This document shows, in pieces, positions 33,881-42,294 of a stretch of DNA of 64,000 nucleotides. The stretch comes from CAVURW01 sp963743595 (lineage in GTDB: Bacteria; Verrucomicrobiota; Verrucomicrobiia; Methylacidiphilales; UBA1321), in the NCBI GenBank assembly GCA_963743595.1, contig CAVURW010000039.1, positions 1-64,000 of the forward strand. Direction: 5' to 3'. A program made the translations under genes and the position numbers. The notes under the pieces are model-generated. The model ran no database searches. It saw nothing but the letters and a program-made list of their open reading frames with translations, and was not told where the DNA came from. Numbering within the stretch: position 1 is the stretch's first letter; each line of letters begins with the position of its first letter.

Positions 33881-35269
33881 ATGCGCACGAACAAAATATT
33901 ATTGAGCCTTGCAATTTCATGGGCGGTTTTCTGCTGCAGAGAAGGCTTTGCACAGTTACCGCCTGTGCCAGACGTTTTTACTGGGATTTATGTCCATCCC
34001 TTCGTAAACGGAATGAAACAGTTCGGAACGCCCTTGTTTCTAATCACAAGTGCGTCGCCGCCTCCGGCTGCCTATGACCAATTTCTCTACGTGGGACATA
34101 AACGTCGTGTACCGGCAGATATCCTGGTCTTTGTGATTCCAAACGGTTCTGGTGGTTTTTACGCGCTGGCCTACTTTTTCCCAGGTGCGTCAGGAGTGGC
34201 GCAGTCGACGTCCCATGTGAACAATAATGCTGCGGCGTTTTTGAATCCGGTAGCACCGCAACAGGAGACGCTAACCGTTCCCATGTCTGACGTCGAATAC
34301 GCTTTGCAAGCCTTAGAGCGAGTGAAGCGTACGCACGCGGGTGTCGATTCGAGCAAGAAGATAGTGGCGAAGAGCGATGATGATGATTGGTTTTCGGACC
34401 CCGTAACCTACTCGAATTACCAATACTCCCGGCAACAAAACAACGGAGATCCGGGCGTGGGATTGGACGGGGATCAGAACGGCGGAACGGTGGGACTCGA
34501 CTTCATTAGCAAGTGGAAAACGATTGTCGGCTGCAATTTTACTTACACCAACCGAGATCTAAATTCCTACGGCACCGAGACGGGAAACGGGACTGGGATC
34601 GTCTCTGCTCCGACGACGCATTTTAACGATTCAGCTAACAGCTATTTCATTTCGAGCTATATCGCGAAGAATTTCTCGGATTGGGTGAACATTGGGGGAT
34701 CCCTGACGTATGGCCATTCAGACATTGTTTATCGAGATTCTGCGCCAGCTGGGGTGGAATCGTTCAATTTTGATCCGGATCTGATCTTTTCGTTAAACAT
34801 TCCAGCTGCGGCGTTTTCTCAGGGAACGCATGAAGACACGGTGGGGTTATCGCCTTTCGTTGGGATTTCACATACCTTCGGTGCGATTTCTTTTTCCTCC
34901 ACGCCTACGTATATTTGGCAGTATAATCATTATACTTTTGGCACACCTCATACTCAGTACGGGGATTTACCCGCACCGAGCGCTACCCGGACGATCAGTT
35001 CGACATTTCTATGGTTAAACAATGTCGAGTACGCATTAACTGATAAAATTACCCTGTCGGCTCGCTTTGATTGGACTCGGGTCGTTTCGGCGGCTCAGCT
35101 CACTTATGGCGGAACCGTTCCCGTAAGCAACGATTGGGTTACCATCGGTCCAGGCGTTACGTATCAGTTCAATCCGCAGGGGAAGGTAAACCTGGAATTT
35201 GGTCACGATGTTTTTAGCCGGACATCGGATGATTATCACATCAAGACGGGTGTCACCTATGCGTTCTGA
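33881..35269 (+). CDS. Outer-membrane beta-barrel protein (autotransporter-like C-terminal domain)
   Basis: From ATG 33881 (MRTNKILLSLAISWAVFCC...) the 462-aa product has a signal peptide likely cut after 'REGFAQ'. The remainder has alternating polar/aromatic strands typical of an outer-membrane barrel from residue ~165 ('WKTIVGCNFTYTNRDLN', 'WVNIGGSLTYGHSDIVYRD', 'WVTIGPGVTYQFNPQGKVNL') and ends in a C-terminal aromatic residue (GVTYAF), the BAM targeting signal. The N-terminal 140 residues are Pro/Ala-rich and of unknown role. No partner gene is nearby. Its stop overlaps the convergent kinase gene by 13 bp. Confidence 0.72.
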   Translation: MRTNKILLSLAISWAVFCCREGFAQLPPVPDVFTGIYVHPFVNGMKQFGTPLFLITSASPPPAAYDQFLYVGHKRRVPADILVFVIPNGSGGFYALAYFFPGASGVAQSTSHVNNNAAAFLNPVAPQQETLTVPMSDVEYALQALERVKRTHAGVDSSKKIVAKSDDDDWFSDPVTYSNYQYSRQQNNGDPGVGLDGDQNGGTVGLDFISKWKTIVGCNFTYTNRDLNSYGTETGNGTGIVSAPTTHFNDSANSYFISSYIAKNFSDWVNIGGSLTYGHSDIVYRDSAPAGVESFNFDPDLIFSLNIPAAAFSQGTHEDTVGLSPFVGISHTFGAISFSSTPTYIWQYNHYTFGTPHTQYGDLPAPSATRTISSTFLWLNNVEYALTDKITLSARFDWTRVVSAAQLTYGGTVPVSNDWVTIGPGVTYQFNPQGKVNLEFGHDVFSRTSDDYHIKTGVTYAF

Positions 35270-36990
35270 CCGCTTTTGCCTTCGGGAATCACTTTATTGA
35301 GAAGCCCACCGAGTAAATCCGCGTCGTAGGGCTTGGGGAGGAGTCCGTTAAAACCGTAGCATTGGTAATTTGATACACTTTCACTCCCAGTAAAACCGGT
35401 GCTTAAGATGACTTTCACGGCGGGATCGATATTGCGCAGGATCGGCAGAGTCTCCAGTGCACCAAAACCGGTCTCAACCGTGAGATCGAGGATTACTGCG
35501 TCGATGGCGTTACCGTGGGTGAGCTCCGTGCGGAATGTTTCGACGCATTCCTGACCGGACCTCGTAGGGAGCGTCTCGTAACCCATGATTTTGAGAAGAC
35601 GAGCGAGCGCCGCAACGAGTTCCGTGTGATCGTCCATGATGAGAATACGGCGGCGGGTCGCACTCTTAGGGATCGACGTTCGAGTGAGCGGTTGTTGCAT
35701 GTCGTAAGCCGGTTCGCAGGGGTGAAGTGAGAGCGTGAACGTGGTTCCGTGGCCGGCCAGACTGGAGCAACTGAGCGCTCCGTTATGTTTTTGTACGATT
35801 TGAAGGCTGGAGGCGAGTCCCAGACCCAAACCCTGCGCTTTGGAGGTAAAATAGGGCTCGAATATCTTCGCCTGGATGTCAGGAGTCATCCCTGTTCCTT
35901 GATCGATGATCTTAAAGCTCAAATAGGGCTTGCCGTCGTCGGTCTGAAGCCGTTGTGCGGAGATGTGCACCGGCGTCTCTGGCGGACTCGCTTCAAATGC
36001 GTTTAGGATTAGATTCTGAAAGACCTGCACCATCTGTTCGGGGTCGACTTCCGTCCAAAATGGACCGGGCTCGAAGTCGAAAACGAGGGGACAACGTCGT
36101 TCGAAGAATGGGGCAACTTTCTCGTTCAGGAGCCGAATCAGATCGACTTTGCATCGCACCGGTTCCATGGGGCGGGAGAAGTTGAGGAGCTGTTTCACCA
36201 GGATTTGCGCGGAACCGAGCATCTGCTCTGAGGAGAAAAGAGCGGTCAGGCCTTCCGGGTTATTCTCTAGATCGACCTGAAGTCCCGCGATGTTCAGGCG
36301 GATGGCAGCGAGGCAATTGTTGAGATCGTGGGCGATTCCGGAGGCGAAAAGCGATAGGGTTTTGATCTTCGCATCCACAGCGTCCGGTTCAGCAGGCGGC
36401 GGGGTTTCACGACGCAACCGTGCGCGTAGAGATTGTGATTGCGTGAGATGCAGGATCTCATCGGAACCCTGGCCGCGACGGTGAAGCTCCTCTTTAAAAC
36501 AGGCCGCCAGCAACGAGGAGGCGGTGGTGAGAAATCGATGCTCCAGCGGTTCAATTTCGCGTGGGGAATCATCCGCCAGACCGATCACTGCGACGACCTC
36601 TGACTCGACAATGAGCGGTTGTCCGCAAAACCAATGAGATTCACAGTCTTCTGAAAAGGGCAACGCAAGCGAAGCATAGGCACTTCTCTGGGTACATTGC
36701 GTGTGGATCCGCTGGACGCATTTGTTGAACTGTTCCGAGGGTGGTGTTACCGAGAACGACTGGCTGCGCGAGAAAAGGCGATCTCCCACGCAGATCCAGA
36801 CCGTAGGGCCCTTCAGCGCAAGCACTGCTAGATCCAGGAGAGAGTGGGCTTGGGGCTGCAGCGAGCAGAGAGGCGCTTGGAGAAGTTCGAGAAGTCGGTT
36901 GACCCTGGGTGAAAATGATTTCTCAGGAAGGATGGAACGCGGCATGAGAACAAGATTAGAGAATTCCGTATTACATTGAAACACTCGCAT
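35257..36990 (-). CDS. Hybrid histidine kinase with N-terminal sensor and C-terminal receiver domain
   Basis: A 577-aa cytoplasmic sensor. Residues ~35-195 form a GAF-like sensory region ('SHWFCGQPLIVESEVVAVIG'). The H-box is 'FASGIAHDLNNCLAAIRLN' near residue 217 (His is the phospho-acceptor). The ATPase has the N-box 'NLILNAFEASPPETPV' near 330, G1 'DQGTGMTPDIQ' near 360 and G2 'GLGLGLASSLQIV' near 380. The receiver domain (~440-565) has acidic 'LIMDDH', phospho-acceptor Asp in 'VILDLTVE', and Lys in 'LPKPYD'. No transmembrane helix is present, so the signal is cytosolic. No DNA-binding regulator lies next to it, so its phosphorelay partner is elsewhere. ATG 36945 is an alternative start. 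Confidence 0.9.
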   Translation of the reverse strand: MRVFQCNTEFSNLVLMPRSILPEKSFSPRVNRLLELLQAPLCSLQPQAHSLLDLAVLALKGPTVWICVGDRLFSRSQSFSVTPPSEQFNKCVQRIHTQCTQRSAYASLALPFSEDCESHWFCGQPLIVESEVVAVIGLADDSPREIEPLEHRFLTTASSLLAACFKEELHRRGQGSDEILHLTQSQSLRARLRRETPPPAEPDAVDAKIKTLSLFASGIAHDLNNCLAAIRLNIAGLQVDLENNPEGLTALFSSEQMLGSAQILVKQLLNFSRPMEPVRCKVDLIRLLNEKVAPFFERRCPLVFDFEPGPFWTEVDPEQMVQVFQNLILNAFEASPPETPVHISAQRLQTDDGKPYLSFKIIDQGTGMTPDIQAKIFEPYFTSKAQGLGLGLASSLQIVQKHNGALSCSSLAGHGTTFTLSLHPCEPAYDMQQPLTRTSIPKSATRRRILIMDDHTELVAALARLLKIMGYETLPTRSGQECVETFRTELTHGNAIDAVILDLTVETGFGALETLPILRNIDPAVKVILSTGFTGSESVSNYQCYGFNGLLPKPYDADLLGGLLNKVIPEGKSGQNA

Positions 36991-37086
36991 GTTTCATGTT
37001 GCTTCTCGAGAACTAGACCAGATCGGCCCGTATTACCAGCGTAATCAATGTACTTCGCTAAACGTTAGCACAAGATATTGTACTTG

Positions 37087-38511
37087 CTAACCAGAGCTTG
37101 GCATCAACTCTTGTCCTTTAGGGCCATCTTTTACCTTCCAACCAAGGTCCAATAGTCTCATTCGAAGTTCATCGCTTTTCTTAAAGTCTTTCTGAGCGCG
37201 AGCGATTTTCCGCTCTTCAACGAGCTGCGCGACCTCGGCAGGAATAGAAATGGTACGCTCTCCGAGCCCCAGGATTTGGTCGATATTCGCCCACGCCTCC
37301 AGGAACGCTTGAGCACCTGTTTTTGAGAGCTGCTTTTCGTCGATGCTTCTGTGTGTGTTACGAACGGCCTGGAAGATGTGAGCTAGCCCGTCGCTGACAT
37401 TGAGATCGTTCTGGAGCGATTTTCGGAAGGAAGGGGCGAGCTCGGAGGCTTCCGCAGCCGTGGCGGCGTCGGAGGGCGTGGAATCGGGACCGTTCGTGAG
37501 GGTGTCTTTGAGGCGAGTGCGCCATTCGTCCAGGCGCTGTAGAGCTGCGCGAGCATCCTCCATCGCTTGCCAGGAGAAATTCAGGTTTTTACGATAATGC
37601 GCGCCGGAGTAGAGGGCGTAACGGAGTTCGCGACCGGAGTAGCCTTTCTCCAGCACGTCCCGGACGGTGTAGAAATTCCCGGCGGATTTAGACATTTTCT
37701 GGCCCTCCACCAGCAGGTGCTCCACGTGAAACCAGTGTCGGACAAAATCCTTTCCAAAGGCCGATTCACTCTGGGCAATCTCGTTTTCATGGTGCGGGAA
37801 GCGAAGGTCGACTCCCCCCGCATGGAGATCGATCTCCGGACCAAGAAAACGGTTTGCCAGTGCCGAACACTCAATGTGCCAGCCCGGTCGACCTCTACCC
37901 CAGGGCGATTCCCAAGCGACCGGGCCATCATTGGACTGCCACGCTTTCCATAGGACGAAGTCACCGACACCCTCTTTTTCATACTCGTCCGCTGCAATTC
38001 GATGGCCGTGCTCAAGTCCAGCCAAATCGAGATGGCAGAGGCAGCCGTATCGAGGAAACGAGGCGAGGCGAAAGTAAACGGAGCCCTCGAGCGGGTAAGC
38101 GTGGCCGGACGCCACAAGCTGGGCGATAAGCTCGATCATCTCCGGGATGTGATCGGTGGCATTCGGCTGATGCTCGGCGGGCTCTAGGTGCAGGGCGTTC
38201 GCGTCATCGATAAAGGCTTGGCGGAACTTGCCAGTGTAATCGCCCAGGGAGAGATTGGCTTTTTGCGCTTCCCGGATGGTCTTGTCGTCCACGTCCGTGA
38301 ATTGCATGACGTGCTTCACGGCCATTTCGGAGGCCTTAAGCGTGCGCCGCAGCAGATCCACGGCGACGTAAGTGCGGAAATTACCGATGTGGCCAAAGTT
38401 GTAGATCGTGGGGCCACAGGCGTAAAAGCGTATGGTGTGGCCGTCGATTGGACGGAGTGTTTCGATCTCGCGAGAGAGGGTGTTGTAGAGGAGGAGCGGT
38501 TCGGTGGACAT
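37087..38511 (-). CDS. cysS: Cysteinyl-tRNA synthetase
   Basis: Charges tRNA-Cys. The class I HIGH-type motif is 'YNFGHIGNFRTYVAVDL' near residue 36 (here GHIGN), the zinc site Cys lies in 'YACGPTIYN' near 32 with further Cys/His at 'HIECSAL' near 215 and 'FPHHENEIAQSE' near 240, and the KMSKS loop is 'QKMSKSAGNFYTV' near 274. The 474-aa length is usual. A C-terminal DALR-type helical region holds an inserted Ser/Thr/Ala-rich stretch ('NGPDSTPSDAATAAEASEL', ~350-370), a mild oddity. It stands alone on the minus strand. Confidence 0.95.
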   Translation of the reverse strand: MSTEPLLLYNTLSREIETLRPIDGHTIRFYACGPTIYNFGHIGNFRTYVAVDLLRRTLKASEMAVKHVMQFTDVDDKTIREAQKANLSLGDYTGKFRQAFIDDANALHLEPAEHQPNATDHIPEMIELIAQLVASGHAYPLEGSVYFRLASFPRYGCLCHLDLAGLEHGHRIAADEYEKEGVGDFVLWKAWQSNDGPVAWESPWGRGRPGWHIECSALANRFLGPEIDLHAGGVDLRFPHHENEIAQSESAFGKDFVRHWFHVEHLLVEGQKMSKSAGNFYTVRDVLEKGYSGRELRYALYSGAHYRKNLNFSWQAMEDARAALQRLDEWRTRLKDTLTNGPDSTPSDAATAAEASELAPSFRKSLQNDLNVSDGLAHIFQAVRNTHRSIDEKQLSKTGAQAFLEAWANIDQILGLGERTISIPAEVAQLVEERKIARAQKDFKKSDELRMRLLDLGWKVKDGPKGQELMPSSG

Positions 38512-38550
38512 GGAGGCAGGACGAACCTCTAAACTGCGAAACTTAGGGCG

Positions 38551-39171
38551 CTAAGGCAAGAGCCAAGAGGCTTCGGACGGAACGGTTGGAACCGAGCCGA
38601 GTTTAAAGTGGAGGCGTCGATGCCCGGAAGAAGCAAGATAAAGCCAGTCCATTTCCAAGGCTTGCGTGAGCACAACAGAGAAGTTTTGGTAACCCGGCTC
38701 GGCCTCTTCTGTGGTGGGGATGCGATGCTGGAGAGATTCCGGAAGACCAGAAGTGGGGATGGATGAGGGCGTACTCGGACCGGGATTTTGGAGGTACGCG
38801 CGACGACTGGTGAGAGCCGTTTGCTCCCAAGTGGTGCGACAGAGCGCGTCTTGGTGATGAATGGTGGCAGTGGCTGCCATGCGAACCTGGATCTTCAGCT
38901 CAGGCGCGTAGAAGTGCCAAGCGAGCCGGGGATTTGCCCGGAGGTGGGCCGTCTTAGGCGCACGGATGTCGGTATTAAACCGCAACGTGGCCGTGGGAGG
39001 ATCGACGTGCCGCAAAACCACCGTGCGCACTTGAGGAAAACCGGTGCTGTCAATCGTGCCAATCTGCGCTGTGTGAAATGGATGCTTGGCAGACTGCGTG
39101 GCGACGACGAGCTGTTCCCACACTTCGTCTAAGACTTGGTGTGGGCTTTTCGAACTAAGATCCAACTCCAT
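38551..39171 (-). CDS. Pyridoxamine 5'-phosphate oxidase-family FMN-binding protein
   Basis: A 206-aa split-barrel flavoprotein. The FMN-binding core is visible: 'FHTAQIGTIDSTGFPQVRTV' near residue 32, 'RFNTDIRAPKTAHLRANPRL' near 69, 'AWHFYAPELKIQVRMAATA' near 89. The C-terminus 'EMDWLYLASSGHRRLHFKL' is like the Alr4036-type branch, not PdxH itself: the PdxH signature at the C-terminus ('R.P.R.eFW.....R.h.R') is missing. So pyridoxal-phosphate synthesis is doubtful, and the substrate is unknown. It is 40 bp upstream of cysS on the same strand. Confidence 0.82.
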   Translation of the reverse strand: MELDLSSKSPHQVLDEVWEQLVVATQSAKHPFHTAQIGTIDSTGFPQVRTVVLRHVDPPTATLRFNTDIRAPKTAHLRANPRLAWHFYAPELKIQVRMAATATIHHQDALCRTTWEQTALTSRRAYLQNPGPSTPSSIPTSGLPESLQHRIPTTEEAEPGYQNFSVVLTQALEMDWLYLASSGHRRLHFKLGSVPTVPSEASWLLP

Positions 39172-39175
39172 CTAA

Positions 39176-39502
39176 TCAATGATAGACGACGTAGCCAGGG
39201 GGCGCGGTCTGATACACGACAGGTGGAGCGTAGACTCCCGGAGGTAGGTAGCCAGGGGCCGGTGCAGGAGCGTAGTAGTAAGCGGGAGGCGCGTAGTAGG
39301 CGGGAGGAGCCGCGTAGTAAACGGGTCCACCATAATAGCCACCATAATAACCGCCACCACCGCCGTAACAGCCTCCGCCGCCATGGTAGTAGCCACCACC
39401 ACCAAAGCCGAAGCCGATGCTGACATGTACGCCCGCCTGGGAAGACTGAACCAGCGCGAAGGACATCACAACTGCGAGAACCACTGCAAGTAGTTTCTTC
39501 AT
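39176..39502 (-). CDS. Secreted Gly/Tyr/Pro-rich small protein
   Basis: From ATG 39502 (MKKLLAVVLAVVMSFALVQS) a signal peptide ending near 'SSQAG' is followed by a Gly/Tyr/Pro repeat region ('YYHGGGGCYGGGGGYYGG', 'APPAYYAPPAYYYAPAP'). The composition is that of a low-complexity surface or matrix protein; the mature chain is about 85 residues. No enzyme motif is present. The stop is followed 4 bp later by the PNPOx-family gene on the same strand. The longer frame from 39631 has no coding character before this ATG. Confidence 0.7.
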   Translation of the reverse strand: MKKLLAVVLAVVMSFALVQSSQAGVHVSIGFGFGGGGYYHGGGGCYGGGGGYYGGYYGGPVYYAAPPAYYAPPAYYYAPAPAPGYLPPGVYAPPVVYQTAPPGYVVYH

Positions 39503-39585
39503 ACTTATAAGATGCCATAAACCGCTAAAAACTTCAAAAAAATGTGAGATTATTTTAATTTCAAGAAAAGGTGTAGAGTGAAGGA

Positions 39586-40263
39586 ATGGCTGCGATTTTA
39601 CAGGTGCTCGGACGATTGTGGCGGAGCACACTCATCGTGGCGCTCATTCTTTTTGCAGTGATGACTCTCTGCGCTCTGCTGCTCCTTCGCCAATGCACAG
39701 ACTCCACCGAGCGTATTCTCAACGCCTCCGCTAAGGCCGTTCATGATGTCTTTTCCGTGACGCCGGAGGTGCGTGTGAATTCGATTGTGATCCAAACCCA
39801 GACGCGCCCCATCGCAGAATTGGCGGTGGTGGAGCGCGAGGAACACGTGAGCGTCAAATTATCTGAGCACGAAGAATTGCTCCACATCCCGATCTTGTTA
39901 ACGGAGAAAAGCCTCACTGTTTCCGCGTCGTTCCGAGTGAAAGCGGGGTTCGATTTGAGACAGCCGTTTAGCATAAGTCAAGAGACCGGCGGTCGAGTCA
40001 ACGCGAGTTTTCCTGAGGCGAAGGTGCTCTCGGTAGAGATGATTTCCGGCCTGGATTCCGATACGCAAGGTGGTTGGCTCAACGGAGTGACGGAGGAGGA
40101 TCGCAAGAAGATGATCGATCTGCTGAACCAAGCGGCGCGCGATGCCGCTGAACAATCGTCAATCGTGAAGGATGCGCATGATCAGGTGAGCGAGCGATTA
40201 AATGAAGTGTTGAATCAACAGGGTGTGCCCCGTGATGGGGTGAACATGACGTGGCGCCCGTAG
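39586..40263 (+). CDS. DUF4230-like membrane-anchored protein
   Basis: The 225-aa product has one N-terminal membrane helix (~residues 14-33, 'STLIVALILFAVMTLCALLL') and an extracytoplasmic domain. The pattern 'LATVEREEHVSVKLSEHEEL'-like region ('LAVVEREEHVSVKLSEHEEL', ~83-102), 'KSLTVSASFRVKAGFDL' and 'NASFPEAKVLSVEMI' resembles DUF4230. The C-terminal part is an amphipathic helix ('LNQAARDAAEQSSIVKDAHD'). Function unknown for the whole family. It diverges from the Gly/Tyr-rich gene across 83 bp. Confidence 0.72.
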   Translation: MAAILQVLGRLWRSTLIVALILFAVMTLCALLLLRQCTDSTERILNASAKAVHDVFSVTPEVRVNSIVIQTQTRPIAELAVVEREEHVSVKLSEHEELLHIPILLTEKSLTVSASFRVKAGFDLRQPFSISQETGGRVNASFPEAKVLSVEMISGLDSDTQGGWLNGVTEEDRKKMIDLLNQAARDAAEQSSIVKDAHDQVSERLNEVLNQQGVPRDGVNMTWRP

Positions 40264-40344
40264 CGGAGATTCAATAAATAATCATCGATTGAACCCAAAA
40301 ATCCGAGCTTTCGCTAACCTGAGAAAACGGTTAGCTTTGGGGTG

Positions 40345-40554
40345 ATGCCGATTAGCCTGGACACGCTAGTGGAAGAAGCCTCCCAGCTCCCTAAGGAGGT
40401 TTTGGGAGAACTGATCGACCGCATTCTCATCAAGTCCCATGGCGGCATGGAACCGGAGGTCGAAGACGCTTGGAAGCTGGTGATTCGTGACCGAGTTGCA
40501 GAAATCCTGGACGGCAAAGTCGAAGGCATCTCCCTAGAAGACTCATTAGCCTAG
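40345..40554 (+). CDS. Antitoxin of a ParE/RelE-type toxin-antitoxin pair (addiction module component family)
   Basis: A 69-aa acidic protein (from ATG 40345) of the 'addiction module component' family: 'LVEEASQLPKEVLGELIDRI' is the family's helical hallmark, followed by 'EVEDAWKLVIRDRVAEILDG' with the conserved W and 'VEGISLEDSLA' at the end. It binds and neutralises the toxin encoded 20 bp downstream. A GTG at 40342 would add one residue. Confidence 0.82.
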   Translation: MPISLDTLVEEASQLPKEVLGELIDRILIKSHGGMEPEVEDAWKLVIRDRVAEILDGKVEGISLEDSLA

Positions 40555-40574
40555 GCCGCCAGCAAGATCAGTCG

Positions 40575-40895
40575 GTGAAACGGTTCGTTCTCCATCCGGC
40601 AGCGGATGCAGAGCTTTCGGAGGCTGTCGCCCACTATGATTCACTCGGGCCCGGTTTGTCCCAAAGGTTTTACCAGAAAATGGAGCGGATGATCCGAGAG
40701 GTGTCCCGTCATCCGAGGGCATTTCACCAATTTAATCCGCCTGTTAGACGACACTTCAATCACCAATTCCCTTACGCCATTATTTACCTCGAGCAAGAGA
40801 ACCGATTGTGGGTCGTGGGTGATGCACATGAAAAGACGTCCTGGCTATTGGAAAAGCAGGATAGTGTAAGGGTGTTTCTTTTTACAAAGCTCTGA
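40575..40895 (+). pseudogene. ParE/RelE-type toxin gene with a C-terminal frameshift
   Basis: From GTG 40575 the protein is a ParE/RelE-type toxin: 'FVLHPAADAELSEAVAHYDS', 'LGPGLSQRFYQKMERMIREV', 'RRHFNHQFPYAIIYLEQENR'. In this family the chain ends 'VMHLKRRPGYWK.R'. Here that ending ('VMHMKRRPGYWKSRIV', stop 40867-40869) lies in a neighbouring frame; the annotated frame instead ends 'DAHEKTSWLLEKQDSVRV...' at 40895. The shift lies near 40818; a two-base loss fits the family spacing best. The toxin is probably weakened or dead, unless the indel is a sequencing error. Confidence 0.7.
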
Positions 40896-40939
40896 CATTC
40901 CCCTGACATTTGTAAAAGTAGGCTTGTTACGGTTTTGTG

Positions 40940-42279
40940 ATGAAACTGCTGATCGTCGCTGTTCTCCTGTCGCTTTCTGCCGAGAACGCACCTGCTCAAA
41001 ATCTAAAGAGCATGATCCCGATGAATCAACAGTCTATTTTGAAAGTGTTTAGGCCCTCCATTGAGGATGAATCCAAGCCAGGCGACGGGAAGTTCGTTAT
41101 CTTTAGTCGGGAATCCGTCGGAAAAGAAAACGAATGGGATTTTATTGCCGGTGCCTGGGAATGCATTCCCTCCCATCCTGAGATTCCCGTGACTAGGCGC
41201 ATCGAGTTTTGTCATTCATCATGGAATGCTGAGCCATTGCTGAACGTACTGATCCGTGATGGAAGCACAGGAATGTACCCGCGTTTCGTGACACTCCAGG
41301 TCGACAGTACAGACCCAAATTACACCGTGAACCTTTACGACATCAATTACCGAACCTGGGATGTGAAACGCATCTGGCACGGCGGTCGATTGGATGCATT
41401 TGGCGTCCTAGGCAACTCCATATTCTGTAATCATCAGGGCGACTGGTTTCTCCTCAACGCAGGCTCGGGAGGCATCAGCAGAAACACTCCGTTCACGCCA
41501 AACGATGTTGATGGTGCGTTTTGGCTGGTGAGAAAACCGGGAGAATCCTCTGGATGCTGGAGCTATGATTCTTCAACACGCCAGTACATCGCCCATTTCA
41601 ATGCCGTTGACGTGCCTAGCGTGGGCTACTCTAGTGCAAAACTCTCACCCGATGGAAAAACAAGAGCGTGGGTCTTGGCTCCTATGCCGACCAATTGGAG
41701 CGGTGGCGTCATTTCTGGTAAGCTTATCCTGCAACGAAGCGAGCAGAAGGATATTTCCCTCCCTATTGAAATGCAGGCTTTTGCTGGCTCGGGCGTGCCG
41801 GTTATCCCGTGGAATGCACAACTCACTTATTCCTCCGATGGTAAGCTGCAGTTTCGAGCTCAGAAGGGATTCGCGAGTGCGGACGATCAGGTCTGGACCA
41901 TCGATATCGCAACGGGCAAGGACATCTCAGGCGTTGCCCCTCACTTAGATGCGGATACCGGAAGCACCTTAGATGGGTGCCTGTCCCAGATTATCTGCGG
42001 CAGGAAGTCAAGGGATATGAGGCGTTTGGTCGGCGCGGCCTCGCCCCGGCCTTCTTGATATATTTGGGCATAATCAAGAAACGTCCTGAGTACTCAGACT
42101 GTGTCGCCGGAGTTTCACCAGATGGACGGCATGTGCTTTTCAGAGCCCTGAGTGGTCCTCTAGCTGACCTCTTGATTTATGGAGACTTAGTCACCAGACA
42201 AACGGTTCGGTGGCACGTGCCGAAGGAACTCGACGATGGAAGCGCCCAGGAATTTGTTTGGGTTGAGACCCCACATTAA
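40940..42279 (+). pseudogene. Secreted TolB-like hypothetical protein gene with a frameshift
   Basis: From ATG 40940 the first frame encodes a signal peptide (MKLLIVAVLLSLSAENAPA) and a ~350-residue secreted domain with WD/TolB-like strands ('SSAKLSPDGKTRAWVLAPM', 'LTYSSDGKLQFRAQKG', 'QVWTIDIATGKDISG'). Near 41975 the sense moves to another frame: 'VPVPDYLRQEVKGYEAFGRR', 'VAGVSPDGRHVLFRALSGPL', 'TVRWHVPKELDDG', ending at 42279. 'SPDGRHVLF' is again a TolB-like beta-propeller blade, so both halves belong together (~446 aa). The function is unknown. It is 15 bp upstream of the DUF2330 gene. Confidence 0.65.
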
Positions 42280-42294
42280 AATCAACTTAGATTT

